This document shows positions 33,563 to 44,099 of a DNA stretch of 64,000 nt, one piece after another. Origin of the DNA: Panax quinquefolius. Taxonomy: Eukaryota > Streptophyta > Magnoliopsida > Apiales > Araliaceae. Positions within the stretch are counted from its first letter, which is position 1. Each line of letters begins with the position of its first letter. The stretch is taken from contig CM035165.1 of the NCBI GenBank assembly GCA_020205615.1, positions 90,458,005 to 90,522,004 on the forward strand, written 5' to 3'. A model generated the notes under the pieces. It worked only from the letters and a program-made list of their open reading frames with translations, ran no database searches and was not told the DNA's origin. The position numbers were made by a program, and so were the translations under genes.

Positions 33563-34316
33563 TAAGACTCTGTGTCCTTGACTTCAAGGGAAGTTGGGAC
33601 AAGTTCTTACCATTGGTGGAGTTTCCTACAACAACAGTTATCAAGCAAGTATTGGCATGGCTCCATTCGAAGCGTTGTATGGAAGAAAGTGTCGTTCTCC
33701 CGTATGCTGGGATGAGGTGGGTGAAGCAACGTTGTTGGGACCAGAGTTGGTACGTATGACTACGGAAAAGATTCAAACGATCCGGCAACGTATAAAAACC
33801 TCACAAGATCGACAAAAGAGTTATGCTGATCTTCATCGAAAGGACGTGGAATTAGATATAGGAGATCATGTGTTGTTACGTGTTGCTCCATGGAAAGGAG
33901 TTACGAGATTTGGAAAGAGAGGAAAGCTCAATCCTCGATTCATCGGCCCATTTTTAATCCTTGATCGAGTAGGAAGTGTGGCCTATAGACTCGCTTTACA
34001 GCCAAGTATGTCTCGTGTTCATAACGTTTTTCACATATCCATGTTACATAAATATGTGGAAGACCCGAACCACATTATTGAGTTTGAACCAGGCAAAATA
34101 GTGGAAGATTTGACGTATAAAGAGGTTCTTGTTCAAATCTTGGATAAGAAGGAACATATTCTACGCACCAAGGTTATACCTCAAGTCAAAGTTTTGTGGA
34201 GAAACCACGATGTTGAGGAAATGACTTGGGAGTTAGAATCTGAAATGAAATTAAGGTATCCTTACCTCTTCGACATACCAGGTACGTACCCTAATTTCGA
34301 GGGCGAAATTTCATAA
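33557..34316 (+). pseudogene. Gypsy integrase C-terminus with chromodomain
   Basis: Begins near 33571 with CVLDFKGSWDKFLPLVEF, a late integrase-core segment, then shifts frame near 33628 and stays open to the TAA at 34314-34316. Seen in order: SYNNSYQASIGMAPFEALYG and GRKCRSPVCW; the GPY/F module (LNPRFIGPFLIL, VAYRLALQP, VHNVFHISMLHKYV); and a chromodomain-like end (KVIPQVKVLWRNHDVEEMTW, ELESEMKLRYPYLF). This C-terminus marks the Tekay/Del chromoviruses, where it is thought to steer integration to heterochromatin. The catalytic core is missing, so it is not active. Confidence 0.92.
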
Positions 34317-34327
34317 GAGGGGGAGAT
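34303..34327 (+). other. Polypurine tract before LTR F
   Basis: CATAAGAGGGGGAGAT follows the pol stop region and abuts TGTAAAACCCC. Standard plus-strand priming site. Confidence 0.85.
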
Positions 34328-35124
34328 TGTAAAACCCCAACTTTTTGAATAAAGATGAATTTTCGATAAATATCATTTTTGAATATTATGGAGTGAAATT
34401 GATATAATAGTTGTGGGTAATATTTATAAATTTTGCAAAGTACGCAAGTTGTTATATAATATTCGATTGGTCGGGGAATATTCGTATTAACAAGGAATAT
34501 TCGTATAACGGCACAATCATTGGTGGACCCCATAACGGAATTATTGTCGGATTGAGAAAACGACAAAAATACTTTATGAAAATAACGGCGGAAGTTTTAC
34601 CGTTAACTATTGAAACACACGGTGTTAAAAAGTACGATGTCTGGCGTGGGTTGCATAGTAGTAGCACACCGGTATTAATTATTGATGCTTAAGTGATAAG
34701 TCACTCGGTTTTGTTGGTATTATTAATGTAATAATACGAAAATCTTTTTATATAAAAGCAGAATACTTTTATAAAGTTATTCTATAAATAGAATATATTA
34801 TATTCTATTATGCATAGTGTTGCATAATTATCGCATAGTATTTTGCATAGTAAAATCTTTTATATAAAGCAGAATACTTTTATAAAGTTATCTGTTTTAT
34901 TAGATAATAATTAGAATATATTATATTTTATTATGCATAGTGTTTGCATAGTGCCTGCATAGTGTTTGCATAGTAAATTCTTTTATAAAGTTATTCGTTT
35001 TATTAGATTATAAATAGAATATATTTTATTTTATTTAAAAGATTTTTCTTTAAATATGGACCGTCAGATTAAAGTAAATCAATCTCTACCGTTCATGAGT
35101 TAGTTACTATGCATTCCATTTTTC

Positions 35125-35132
35125 TATAAATA
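35125..35132 (+). promoter_or_regulatory. TATA box of LTR F
   Basis: TTTCTATAAATAGAAGCTCA, same context as in LTRs C-E. Confidence 0.8.
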
Positions 35133-35289
35133 GAAGCTCATTCATTCATTATTTTCTTACGAATTCACTGAAACTCTAGAGAGATAAACTATAGAGAGAA
35201 AGAAGAAAGTATTCTGCTACTTCACTACTTATATATCCAGTACTCTTCTTCTTAAGGTAGGGAATATTATTTGTTATATTCGTAAGGGG

Positions 35290-35810
35290 TGTTATTCTTT
35301 CTTATCCATGAAGAGAACTGTTGTTATTCCATTCTTTATTGTTCTGCTGGAATAACCAGTATACGGGGACTACCTTTGGTGACATTCCTCTATTATTCCG
35401 TCTTTACTATTCTCATTTGGAATATCTCGTGTCTGCACGCGTTTACGCCGGACTTGATTAAAACTTTATTATTCATTGGAATATATCACATGCATGCGTT
35501 TTTCTGGGACTGGTTAAAATCTTTATTATTATTCTATTGGAATATCATGTATGCATGCGTTTCTGTGCCCAACCCGATTAAAATCCTTATTAGTATTCTG
35601 TTGGAATAACCTATCTATGCGAAGTACCGCATGCATGGTGATTTTTGTTGTTATTCCATTCTTTATTATTCTGTTGGAACATCACTTGTCGGTGCAATTA
35701 ATTTCGCCCGACTTCGGTTCCGTTATTTAGTATTCTCGTTGGAATAACGCATACATCGCAATACCGCATGCATGGTGATTTCTTTTGTTATTCCATTCTT
35801 TATTATACTC
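35290..35810 (+). repeat. Hairpin-rich tandem array in LTR F
   Basis: Six to seven units of GTTATTCCATTCTTTATT..TTCTG.TGGAATAAC joined by pieces such as GCGAAGTACCGCATGCATGG and CATGCATGCGTTT. Starts about 160 bp after the TATA box, so it should be in the RNA. Confidence 0.78.
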
Positions 35811-36795
35811 GGTTGGTTAAAGTTTTGACTTCTATACTCCATGAAATTAGTGGAATATCCTTGATATTTGTGCTTCATCCAGTATCTTTTCATGGAAATA
35901 TTCTTCTGATCATTCTTGAATTTTACTCTACAAAGAAGTATCATGTTGACAATTTGGACATTAATAGTTCTTGGACAAATTAATTCTTGGACTTGTTTTA
36001 TTGAATTATTATATCATTGTCATCATCCTCATGTTTATATTATGTTGAAAGTCATCTGTGGCCTGTAGTGAACAGATGGACTTGGTATGATTATGACCAG
36101 GGATTAGTCGGTGTAATCATGACCGTAATGTTACAAATGATGTGGTAAAAGTCTTCATTGGCCCGTAGTGCATTGATGGACAGTTGTTGGCATGATCATG
36201 ACCATTAATGAATTCACAAATATCCTTGGCCATAGTGCAGGGGTGATTCGATGATGTGGAATATTTATTAAGCTGAGTCTCAGCGATAACAGTGATGAAA
36301 AACCTTTTTAATCATAAAAGATAGTAGATTTTATTTTCTACTTGACTCTTTTAATGGATTGCTTGTTCCGCTGCAGTTAAACTTGATGTCTATTATATTT
36401 TATCAGTTTAACATTGTTGGAGACTAATGATAATTTATTCTACATTATCTTAGTCATAATATTTCTTACTGGGCTAGTTGAGCTCACCCTTCCTTTCACT
36501 GTTCTCTTCAGGAAATGAGAATATAGCTGGGACGAGTCGGGGAATGGAGTGATGGTCCAGAGGATAGCATTAGTAGTCCTCACTATTCTGTGAAATAGTG
36601 TGATAATAATTGTAATAAGGACTCCTTTTGAGTTTGTATAATCTCTAGTAGATAATATTTGTATTCAAACTCACAGTTTATGTTTTGTCGTATTGTACAC
36701 GACAGTTGTATTAGTAAAGTTGTATTTGAATTCTGTACCATGTATCTGGCGACCCAAGATGGGTGATGTATACCTAATTTTGGGGGCGTCACAGT

Positions 36796-36807
36796 TGGTA
36801 TCAAAGC
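36796..36807 (+). other. Primer-binding site after LTR F
   Basis: TGGTATCAAAGC, two bases after the LTR end. Initiator-Met tRNA type, same variant as Gy2. Confidence 0.87.
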
Positions 36808-36981
36808 TTAGGGATATGATCCCTGGCTAAGATGTGAGACTAGAACTAGGAGGGGAGAGACGGGGAATTCCTTTGCTAGTATAACCTACTTAAATTTATT
36901 TTGTTTTTAAATTGGTTGGTCAGAGTTTAGAGATATTATGTTACATGTCAATTAACCTTTGTTTTGTGGAAGTATCTGAAA

Positions 36982-37650
36982 ATGACATCCGAAAATGTTG
37001 AGAATAGCAATGGAGCACAAGAGACTGTTGAGTCTCCACATATCAATAATCAGGAGAATGTGCATCAGGAAGGCGACAATCCTCATGCAAAAAACAACAC
37101 TGACCAAATGATGAATGATGGATTGTTCAGAGGCTTTATGCAATTTATGCAACAGCAGGCGAGAGCGGCTCCTGTCCAAAATATAGGTGGAAACACTGGA
37201 AACTCTTAGGCGGTCACCGCTAAACAGTTGAAGGAGCTGGGACCACCGGAGTTTAAGGGAGAGCCAAAACCACTTATGGCGGAAGCATGGATAAAGTAGA
37301 TCACCAAGATATTTGATGTCTTGGGATGCTCCGAGGAGCAAAAGGTTCCCTTTGCCGCCTTTATGTTGCGCGGAGAGGCAGATTACTGGTGGGAATCGGT
37401 AAAACGTACTCAACCTGCCGTACTGAAGATGTCTTGGGAGAAGTTCCAAGAGCTGTTCAATGACAAATACTTTCTCGAAAGTATTCGTCACATGAAGGAG
37501 GTGGAGTTTATCAAATTGGAGCAAAATAATATGACCGTGTCGCAATACGAGGCAAAATTTGCGGAGTTATCCCGGTTTGCGTCCCACTTGGTGGATAATG
37601 AAGAGAGAATGGCGTGAATATTTTTAAGAGGTTTGAAGCCGGAGATACGT
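36982..37650 (+). pseudogene. Gypsy gag, 5' part, cut by a copia insertion
   Basis: The ATG at 36982 starts MTSENVENSNGAQETVES. An Asn/Gln-rich N-terminus follows, then VTAKQLKELGPPEFKGEPKP, the capsid core (SEEQKVPFAAFMLRGEADYW, FNDKYFLESIRHMKEVEF, NNMTVSQYEAKFAELSRFAS) and FLRGLKPEIR, where it ends at the copia terminus. In-frame stops occur at 37207 and 37297. At both places Gy2 has a sense codon with CG or CAG, so these may be base-calling errors or C-to-T changes. Zinc knuckles and pol are not seen downstream. Confidence 0.9.
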
Positions 37651-37651
37651 C

Positions 37652-37836
37652 TGTTAGGTTTGTAATATTCATGAACGCAATCAAATTGCAAAAATAAGCG
37701 GAAACGTGGAAAATCAGAGTTTAAAAATTTTACAAACCATATACGCGGATCACCCTTTATGCACAATTATTAATTAAATGAAAAATTGAAGAACAAGAAT
37801 CATACCCTTGAAGATCCGAGCTTCCTCAGGTACAAG
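37652..37836 (-). repeat. Copia LTR 3' end, minus strand, truncated by LTR1 insertion
   Basis: Begins TGTTAGGTTTGTAATATTC and runs to CTCAGGTACAAG, matching 49555-49740 and 56963-57130. It abuts gag on the left (insertion point after GAGATACGTC) and the start of plus-strand LTR1 on the right. It is the outer edge of an older minus-strand copia insertion whose rest must lie beyond the window. Confidence 0.85.
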
Positions 37837-39712
37837 TGAAAGTAGTATGCACACAAGCCAATCATGTTTGATGATAAAGCATATACTTTGTAACAATCTT
37901 ATTCATTTATTAATAAAAAGTATTAATTTATTAAAGGCTTTTAATTATCTACATGATGTTGTTTTATAATATGTGATAAACCCATAGTTTTAAGCAATGC
38001 TTTTAGGATAATAATGATGATCATTCTAATGAGATTTAAATTCTTAGAAAGCTTAAAACTAAAATAGTTCCCAATCATTGGATTACTAAATTGGGGATTA
38101 GTGAATCCGGATAGATTGGTACATACGTTGCTTGCTCATTGGATGAGGATGATTGATCTCATGATCATTTGTGTGGAGACACTAAAGCAAGTATGTAGGT
38201 GCTTATTAGAGAATAAGTTCACTGAACGTGGCTCGCTAAGGAATACCTAATGGAGTTTTACTTGCCCGTCAATAGGAATTCCTGTAGTGATAGTAGTACA
38301 AGTGATCCTTGGACTTGATATCATCATAGTATCTTGTGTATGATGAGTTATACTTTGACTTATTCCTTAAGACCCTTAGGGTATATCAAAGGGTATGTTT
38401 GGGTATAATAAGTTGTACATGGAGATAATGTATGATCAAAAAAGAATCTACCACTTCTATTAAAAGAAGAGAAATGTCCTATGTGATTCGATAAATGACA
38501 ACCCAAAGAGTCATTGGTTGCGAGAAATGAAATTAGAAAGGAGTTTCTAATTTGCATTATTTGGAGTTGTGCATTTAAGAGTCGAAATACATATAATTAA
38601 ATAAAATAAGACTTGATGTAATTCCATGTCTTATATTTAATTGGGACATTGTATGGTGGAAGGATTGAATTGTCTACAGTAACTATTTACTCAAAGGTTC
38701 TTTAATGATTAATGTTGAAATCTATATTATCGGAAAGTCGTTGATCGCTAGGGGAGGCTTATCCCTATTGTAGAATAAATATTATTTATTTAAATAAATT
38801 AATTGTTTAATTTATTTATTTAAATAAGATTAGAATTATTCTAATTGATTTATTCACAATGGGTTTAATATGGAGAACCTAAAGGGTCACACCATAAAAG
38901 GAAGAATAATTATTTAAGAAGTTAATGGCATAATCGTAATAATATGTTATGTATATTTAATTTAATCTATGGTGATAGAATAAATTAAATAGCTTAATAT
39001 TTATTATTTAATATTTTAGAAATATTAAATATAAATTAATAAGAGGAGTCTTATTAATATTATTACAATTATTATTTTAATTTCTAAAAGAGTTTAGGAA
39101 TTAATTTAATATAAGTACTCTCATTTATTCCTAATTGGATTAGGAAGAAAAATTAGTTAAAGGAGTTTAATTAATTATCCCTAATAAGATTAGGGAGCTT
39201 AATTAATTAAAAGAATTTAATTAATTAAATAAATCCCAATTCCTTAATTGTTAAGGTGGGTTGCCCACATCTATAAATAAGAGGAGTCTTATTATGGGTG
39301 AAGTGGTTATTGACTTTTACAATATACGACATAATTCCAATTTGTTGGAGAGTACGCCTTTTCTATAGAGATAGAAAACTAGGGTTGAGCCAATACCCCT
39401 TCTTCTTGAAAATTCTTTTTCCTTGGTGGATCACCTCTAGAGGCCAAACACTTGGGTGGCTAACGTTGATCAAAGGAAGGAACCAAACCCGGTGGATTCA
39501 AGTTGAACGCGAAAAGGATTGGAGGTGAACTTGTACCTGAGAAAGCTCGAATCTTCAAGGGTATGTTTGTTCTTCATATCTTTTCGTTTAATTAATAATT
39601 GTGCATAAAGGGTGATCCCGGTATATGGTTTGTAAATTTTTAAACTCTGATTTTACACGTTTCCGCTAATTTATGCAATTTGATTGCGTTCTTGAATATT
39701 ACAAACCTTACA
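37837..39712 (+). repeat. Copia LTR1
   Basis: Begins TGAAAGTAGTATGCACAC, ends ACAAACCTTACA. TATA box at 39272-39279. The 3' half is AT-rich with many TTTAATTAATTA blocks. Confidence 0.92.
39272..39279 (+). promoter_or_regulatory. TATA box of copia LTR1
   Basis: CATCTATAAATAAGAGGAGT, 434 bp before the LTR end. Identical boxes lie at 46474-46481, 63028-63035 (plus) and 49994-50001, 57395-57402 (minus). Confidence 0.75.
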
Positions 39713-39713
39713 G

Positions 39714-39726
39714 TGGCATCAGAGCC
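39714..39726 (+). other. Copia primer-binding site 1
   Basis: TGGCATCAGAGCC directly after LTR1. Initiator-Met type with C for T at the fourth base. Repeated at 46916 (TGGCATCAAAGCC) and 63469. Confidence 0.82.
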
Positions 39727-40366
39727 AAACTTTTATGCGAATTATTAATTATTTTAATTTGATACATATATTGATATGTGTTTAGAACAATTTAATTGGG
39801 CATAATTTTATTGTATAAAATTTAAAATAAAAAAAAATAATTAAAAAAAAAACGGTACAGTTTTTTTTTTCTCTCGCCGGATTTCAGAATTCGCGAAGTT
39901 ATTAACTTCAAGGGACCCACGTGGATGCCATAAATGATATTAAGTTGCAGGAGTTAATTTTTTTTTTTTTTTTGGTTAATAAGTGGTCATTCACGTAATT
40001 AAAGGAATCAAGTTGCTAACATGCATAAAAATTAAAGTGGCACAGCGTGGCAATTTTTTTTTTTTTTTGTTAGCAGGATGTCACGAAAATCAAGGAGGAT
40101 ATCATATATATATATATATATTATATTAGTTTAGCTTAATATATATATTATATATAGATATATATATATATATATATATTATATTCTTACTTATTTTATA
40201 ATTAAAATAAAAAGTTTATTTTAATCTTAAAATAAAAGGTTTATTTTAATATTAAAATATAAAGATTTATTTTAATTTTAAAATTAAATTTCATGCTAAC
40301 TAATTAGAGTTGGAATTGGATTCCATGATAACTAATTGGAGTTGAAATTGGATTTCATGTTTCCTT

Positions 40367-40731
40367 AAATAAAGGAGTTTATTTAGATATGAAATAAGAT
40401 TTCATATTATTCAAAATAAAAAAGAGTTTATTTGTGAATATGAAAGAAAATCCGTGTTTCCTTAAATAAAGGAGTTTATTTAAATATGGAATAAGATTTC
40501 ATATTATTCAAAATAAAGGAGTTTATTTGTGAATAGGAAAGAATATCCGTGTTTCCTTTAATAATTTTTTTTTACTTGGAATTGGATTCCATAATTAATT
40601 AAAATAAAGGAGTTTATTTTGATTAAAATTTTGATTAAAATAAAATAGTTTATTTTATTAAAAATTGGATAAATTAAAATAAAATAGTTTTATTTTGATT
40701 TAAATTTGGATTAAAATAAAGGAGTTTATTT
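40367..40731 (+). repeat. Six units of a palindromic motif in copia leader
   Basis: AAATAAAGGAGTTTATTT (7-bp arms, GGAG loop) at 40367, 40464, 40511, 40602 and 40714, with a looser copy near 40413. Units sit 47-112 bp apart with AAGATTTCATATTATTC-like text between. Confidence 0.85.
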
Positions 40732-41516
40732 TGATTCAAAAATAGATTTTATACTAACTATATTTGCCCATTAAATGATATCAATATATATATTAAATGT
40801 TTATTATTCATAAGATGAATATTATTTATTGATACATATGGTGATGTGTATGATAATAAATGGGATTGATTATGGACTATTGACCAATATGAATGGATTT
40901 TATTTTAGTTGGATGCATGAATGTATGGGTTTTATTAAATGGGGTCTGCGTACCTCGTCTTCTCTATTTTTTTTCTTAATGTAAATTCTATCTCCCTCCT
41001 ATGTACTTCCCCTTGACTGCTGATCAAGGTTTCTATTTATTTTAAATAGTTTTGTAATTGGAATAGTTAGAATTAATTTTGAAGAATTGGAGATCAGGGA
41101 AAAAGGAGCGCTTGAAGACCCGTTTGTAATGGAGCCCGGGTTTAAATGTAATAGTTATATTTAAATATTAATTCTTGCACCCCTAGGGTTTGACCTTTTG
41201 GTTCACTTGGTGGCTCTAGTGAACCAAACTAGAATAAAAGTCCATAATCAATCCGGGTAGAATATAGTATTCTATATGTGCATGCTAATACTATATATAT
41301 TATATATTATGCAAACATGCTTCGCATGTTCATTAATACGACGGCGTATTTTATATATATATGTGCATCGCGCGCTAAACAAGATGAGACAAATTAATAA
41401 CAAAACCCTCAAATATTTTTTATATTAAGTCCTAAGCGTTCAAAGATATTTGGAATATCGAGCGTCAGCTTCTAGCATGATAAAATTAATAGAGTATTAA
41501 ATATTTAATATATGAG

Positions 41517-41815
41517 TTTGTTGTGTCACCACAAGGCAAATATTAAGTATTTAAGATGTTAATTTATCACATTTGATGCTTATAAAGAAAATTGAACAAT
41601 ATTGTTTTGTTGTGTCACCACAAGGATGATATTTTTCTTTTTTGAATATATGGAGTGCTAGGTCGGACTTAACTTGGATAATTTTGATTCGGATGTGCCA
41701 CCACTTGATCAAAATAATCTAAGAGGCAAAAGAAAAAAGGAGTTGCATAGTTGATGTAATTGACAAAAGTTGTCTATCTATTTATTTATATATAGTTTGT
41801 TGTGTCACCACAAGG
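41517..41815 (+). repeat. Three identical 20-base hairpin units in copia leader 1
   Basis: TTTGTTGTGTCACCACAAGG ends at 41536, 41625 and 41815. The core TTGTG-TCAC-CACAA is a perfect 5-bp stem with a 4-base loop. A variant (GATGTGCCACCACTTGATC) lies at about 41692. The units are identical in leader 2 (ending 48741, 48830, 49018) and in the inverted leader (54642, 54828, 54917). Confidence 0.9.
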
Positions 41816-42014
41816 CTATATATTTGAAATGGGATCCTTATTCTCACTAGCAAATCTCTAATTAGATTTTGCCGAACTATATAAGTGAGGTAATATAGTT
41901 TGAAGAAAATAGTGGGATACCAATTTAAAACAAGACCTAATTTATTTTGGTAATTAATAAAAGAATGTAAGTTAAAATGTTGTTAATTACAAATTCATTT
42001 TCTGTAATTTTACA

Positions 42015-42835
42015 ATGTCTAAAATTACTATCTTTACTGCGAAGCATATTAGATGCTAAATTAACTGGGGCCAAGAATTAAGCGGATTGGTTAAGGAATT
42101 TGAGAATAGTTCTCATTTGAAAAGCTATCTTATGTCCTGTAATACGCCTATCCCTACAATGGTTGCGAATAATGCCTAAGGAAGAAATTGCTACTTTTAG
42201 AAAGTGGCAAGATGATGATGCAGTAGTTGGCTCAATGCATCATGCTCGCATCCATGAGTAACTTGAGCTTCGTCGTACATGAAACTATGGATGCTCCTAC
42301 TATATTTACGCACATCAAGTAGTTGATGGTGAGGAAAGTAGGACTAATAGATATCAAATATCTAAGGAGCTCTTCCGATCTAGAATGGCCAATGGCACTA
42401 TATAAATGAGACAAAAAAAGTTCTTAACATAATCAATTTGATTGATCAATTAGACAACTGGTTTTGTCATGGATGGAGAGTTGATCCAAGATTTGATCTT
42501 GCACTCACTCCGGACTCCTTTCACTAATTGTGAATTTTTCATATAAACAAGCTAGATATCGACTTTCTTTGATTTGCTTATCGTGTTGAAAAATGTTGAG
42601 AGTCACTTTCAACCAAGAAAGACCATGTCTTCTTTGGTAGGGGCAAAAGATCTTACGAAAAGAAGAGCGATTTAAAGAAAGAAGCTAGAAAGAAAGGCGT
42701 AAACAAAGGATAATAAGAATAAAAGCGTCACGGATAGCAAAGGAGTTTGCTTCCTTGCAATAAGCCCTGGACACTAGAAAGAAGCGCTGAAGAAGCATCT
42801 TGCGAAGCTAACCAAAGAAGCTTAGTGAAGTTTTG
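42015..42835 (+). pseudogene. Copia gag remnant
   Basis: Starts at an ATG after ATTTTACA (MSKITIFTAKHIRC). In shifting frames it shows DWLRN, SYVL.TPIPAMVAN, EEEIATFRKWQDDDAVVGSM and NFSYKQARY, then a Lys-rich tail (KDHVLL.GAK.S). The layout is that of copia Gag proteins with the UBN2-type domain. No CCHC knuckle is recognisable. Many stops. Confidence 0.75.
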
Positions 42836-42884
42836 GTTACAAATACAAATTTGTTCATGATTTAAAATAATTTTTTTTCTTTAA

Positions 42885-43270
42885 GTCAAGGTTCTACTTG
42901 GGTATTGGATACCGACTTTGGTTATCATAAATATAGATTTATGAAGGGACCAAGCAGAAGTAGAAAGTTAAACAAATATAAGTAATTCTATATGTGGAAA
43001 ATGAAGCAAAGGTTGTTGCATTAGCTATAGAAACTTATAGTTTAGCACTGCCTACGGGCAAATCTATTAAGTCAATAAGTTGTTATTGTATTCCAATTCT
43101 TGTTAAAAAAATATTATTTCCATTTTATTGTTGGACAATGAAATCTTTGGTATTATAATTAAGAACAATTGTTGTTCTATTTATAATAATAATATTTTGT
43201 ATAGAACTGGAATATTACTTAATAAATTTTGTATACTTGACTTAAATGAAAATAATTTTGCATATTGAAC
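42885..43270 (+). pseudogene. Copia protease remnant
   Basis: STWVLDTDFGYHKYRFMKGP keeps the first Asp of the DTG triad but reads DTD, and GSHI is altered. After a frame change: VENEAKVVALAIETYSLA, CYCIPILVKNIISILLLDNE and IIKNNCCSIYNNNILYRTGI, as in copia proteases. Colinear with 53209-53595 (minus) and 59440-59820 (plus). Confidence 0.85.
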
Positions 43271-43274
43271 AAAT

Positions 43275-43990
43275 TAGTGTAAGAAAAGGAGATGATCATT
43301 CAAAGAGTTGAATGTGTGTATTTGCTAAAATACAAGTGTGAATTATTTGAAAGGTTCAAAGAATTCAGAAGTGAAATAAATTGGCAATGTATTAAGATTC
43401 TTTGATTAGATCAAGGAATAAATACTTGTGCAATAAGTTTCTAGATCATCTCAAATGGTTTTCTCATAATGGACACATCCTGATACGCAATAATTGATTG
43501 ATGTATTTGAAAGGAAAAATTGTACCTTGGTGGACATGGTGCGGTCCATAATGATTTTACCGAGCATTCCAAGATCCCCTCAGGATCATGTCCTAGAAAT
43601 GGTCGCATATCTCTGAAAAGGTAACCTCAAAATCCGCCCCAAGACTCCATAAAAGTTATGGACGGGGAGGATTCCTAATCTTAAGTATGTTAAGATAAGG
43701 GTTTGTCAACTTATGTGAAAAGGTTTGAAGAAGGATAAGCTTGGGACAAGATTTGACATGTCTGATTTGTGGGACATCCTAAAGTAAGTTTAGGGTATAT
43801 GTTCTATAATTCTACTTAGCAAAAGGTGTTTGTTGTTAAAACACGCATGACCTTCTAAGATAAAGGTGTTTATCATTAAAAGGGCCTAGTGGGAGGATAA
43901 TAGATCTTGAAAAGTTCAAGAACCACAAAACACTATAAGTCAAATAAGAGGAACCTGTAGATAGACATATTGTACCACAAATGAATCAGA
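43275..43990 (+). pseudogene. Copia integrase remnant with internal deletions
   Basis: Colinear but shortened: FKELNVCIC (near the zinc-binding region), ERKNCTLVDMVRSIM, LWTGRIPNLKYVKI and FIIKRA. The last corresponds to the standard ELWTGRKPSLKYLKIWGCPA stretch after the catalytic core. The HHCC finger and full DDE core are not present, so the domain has collapsed to about half its usual length. Confidence 0.75.
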
Positions 43991-44099
43991 TATATCCGAA
44001 ATAGTATTGAAGATACCTAGGAGGTATGGATTCATCATGGATAATGATGATGAAGTGCAGCATCATAGAAGATGATGATCCGAGTTACATCTGATGAGG

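Larger units (their letters stand above)
34328..36793 (+). repeat. Gypsy LTR F (2466 bp), shared by two element remnants
   Basis: Begins TGTAAAACCCCAAC, ends GGGGGCGTCACA. The polypurine tract and integrase lie on its left and a primer-binding site and gag on its right, so it serves as 3' LTR of one unit and 5' LTR of the next. It resembles the Gy1/Gy2 LTRs, including the hairpin array (35290-35810), more than LTRs C-E. TATA box at 35125-35132. Confidence 0.92.
39727..42014 (+). other. Copia 5' leader, about 2.3 kb, non-coding, repeat-rich
   Basis: Runs from the primer-binding site to the gag ATG at 42015. It contains poly-T runs, a TA-rich stretch (40105-40180), six palindromic AAATAAAGGAGTTTATTT-type units (40367-40731), a hairpin AACATGC-TTC-GCATGTT (41314-41330) and three exact TTTGTTGTGTCACCACAAGG units. 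There is no open frame of note. The same leader follows LTR2 (46929-49222), occurs inverted at 54438-56948 and begins after LTR3. It is much longer than most copia leaders. Confidence 0.8.

Noticed and set aside
33546..33788. Minus-strand 80-codon frame
   Set aside because: Shadow of the integrase fragment coded on the plus strand.
22953..36793. Endogenous pararetrovirus as an alternative to gypsy
   Set aside because: LTRs, tRNA primer site followed by gag, and a chromodomain integrase are present. No movement-protein or coat motif of caulimovirids is seen.
36952..37545. 197-codon minus-strand frame
   Set aside because: Lies opposite the gypsy gag. Its codons are the complement of recognisable Gag sequence, with no domain of its own.
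39298..39528. 76-codon frame repeated in the copia LTRs (also 46500-46730 and 63017-63283)
   Set aside because: It sits just after the LTR TATA box and is open because the copies are recent. No domain, and its start differs between copies through indels. Kept as LTR sequence only.
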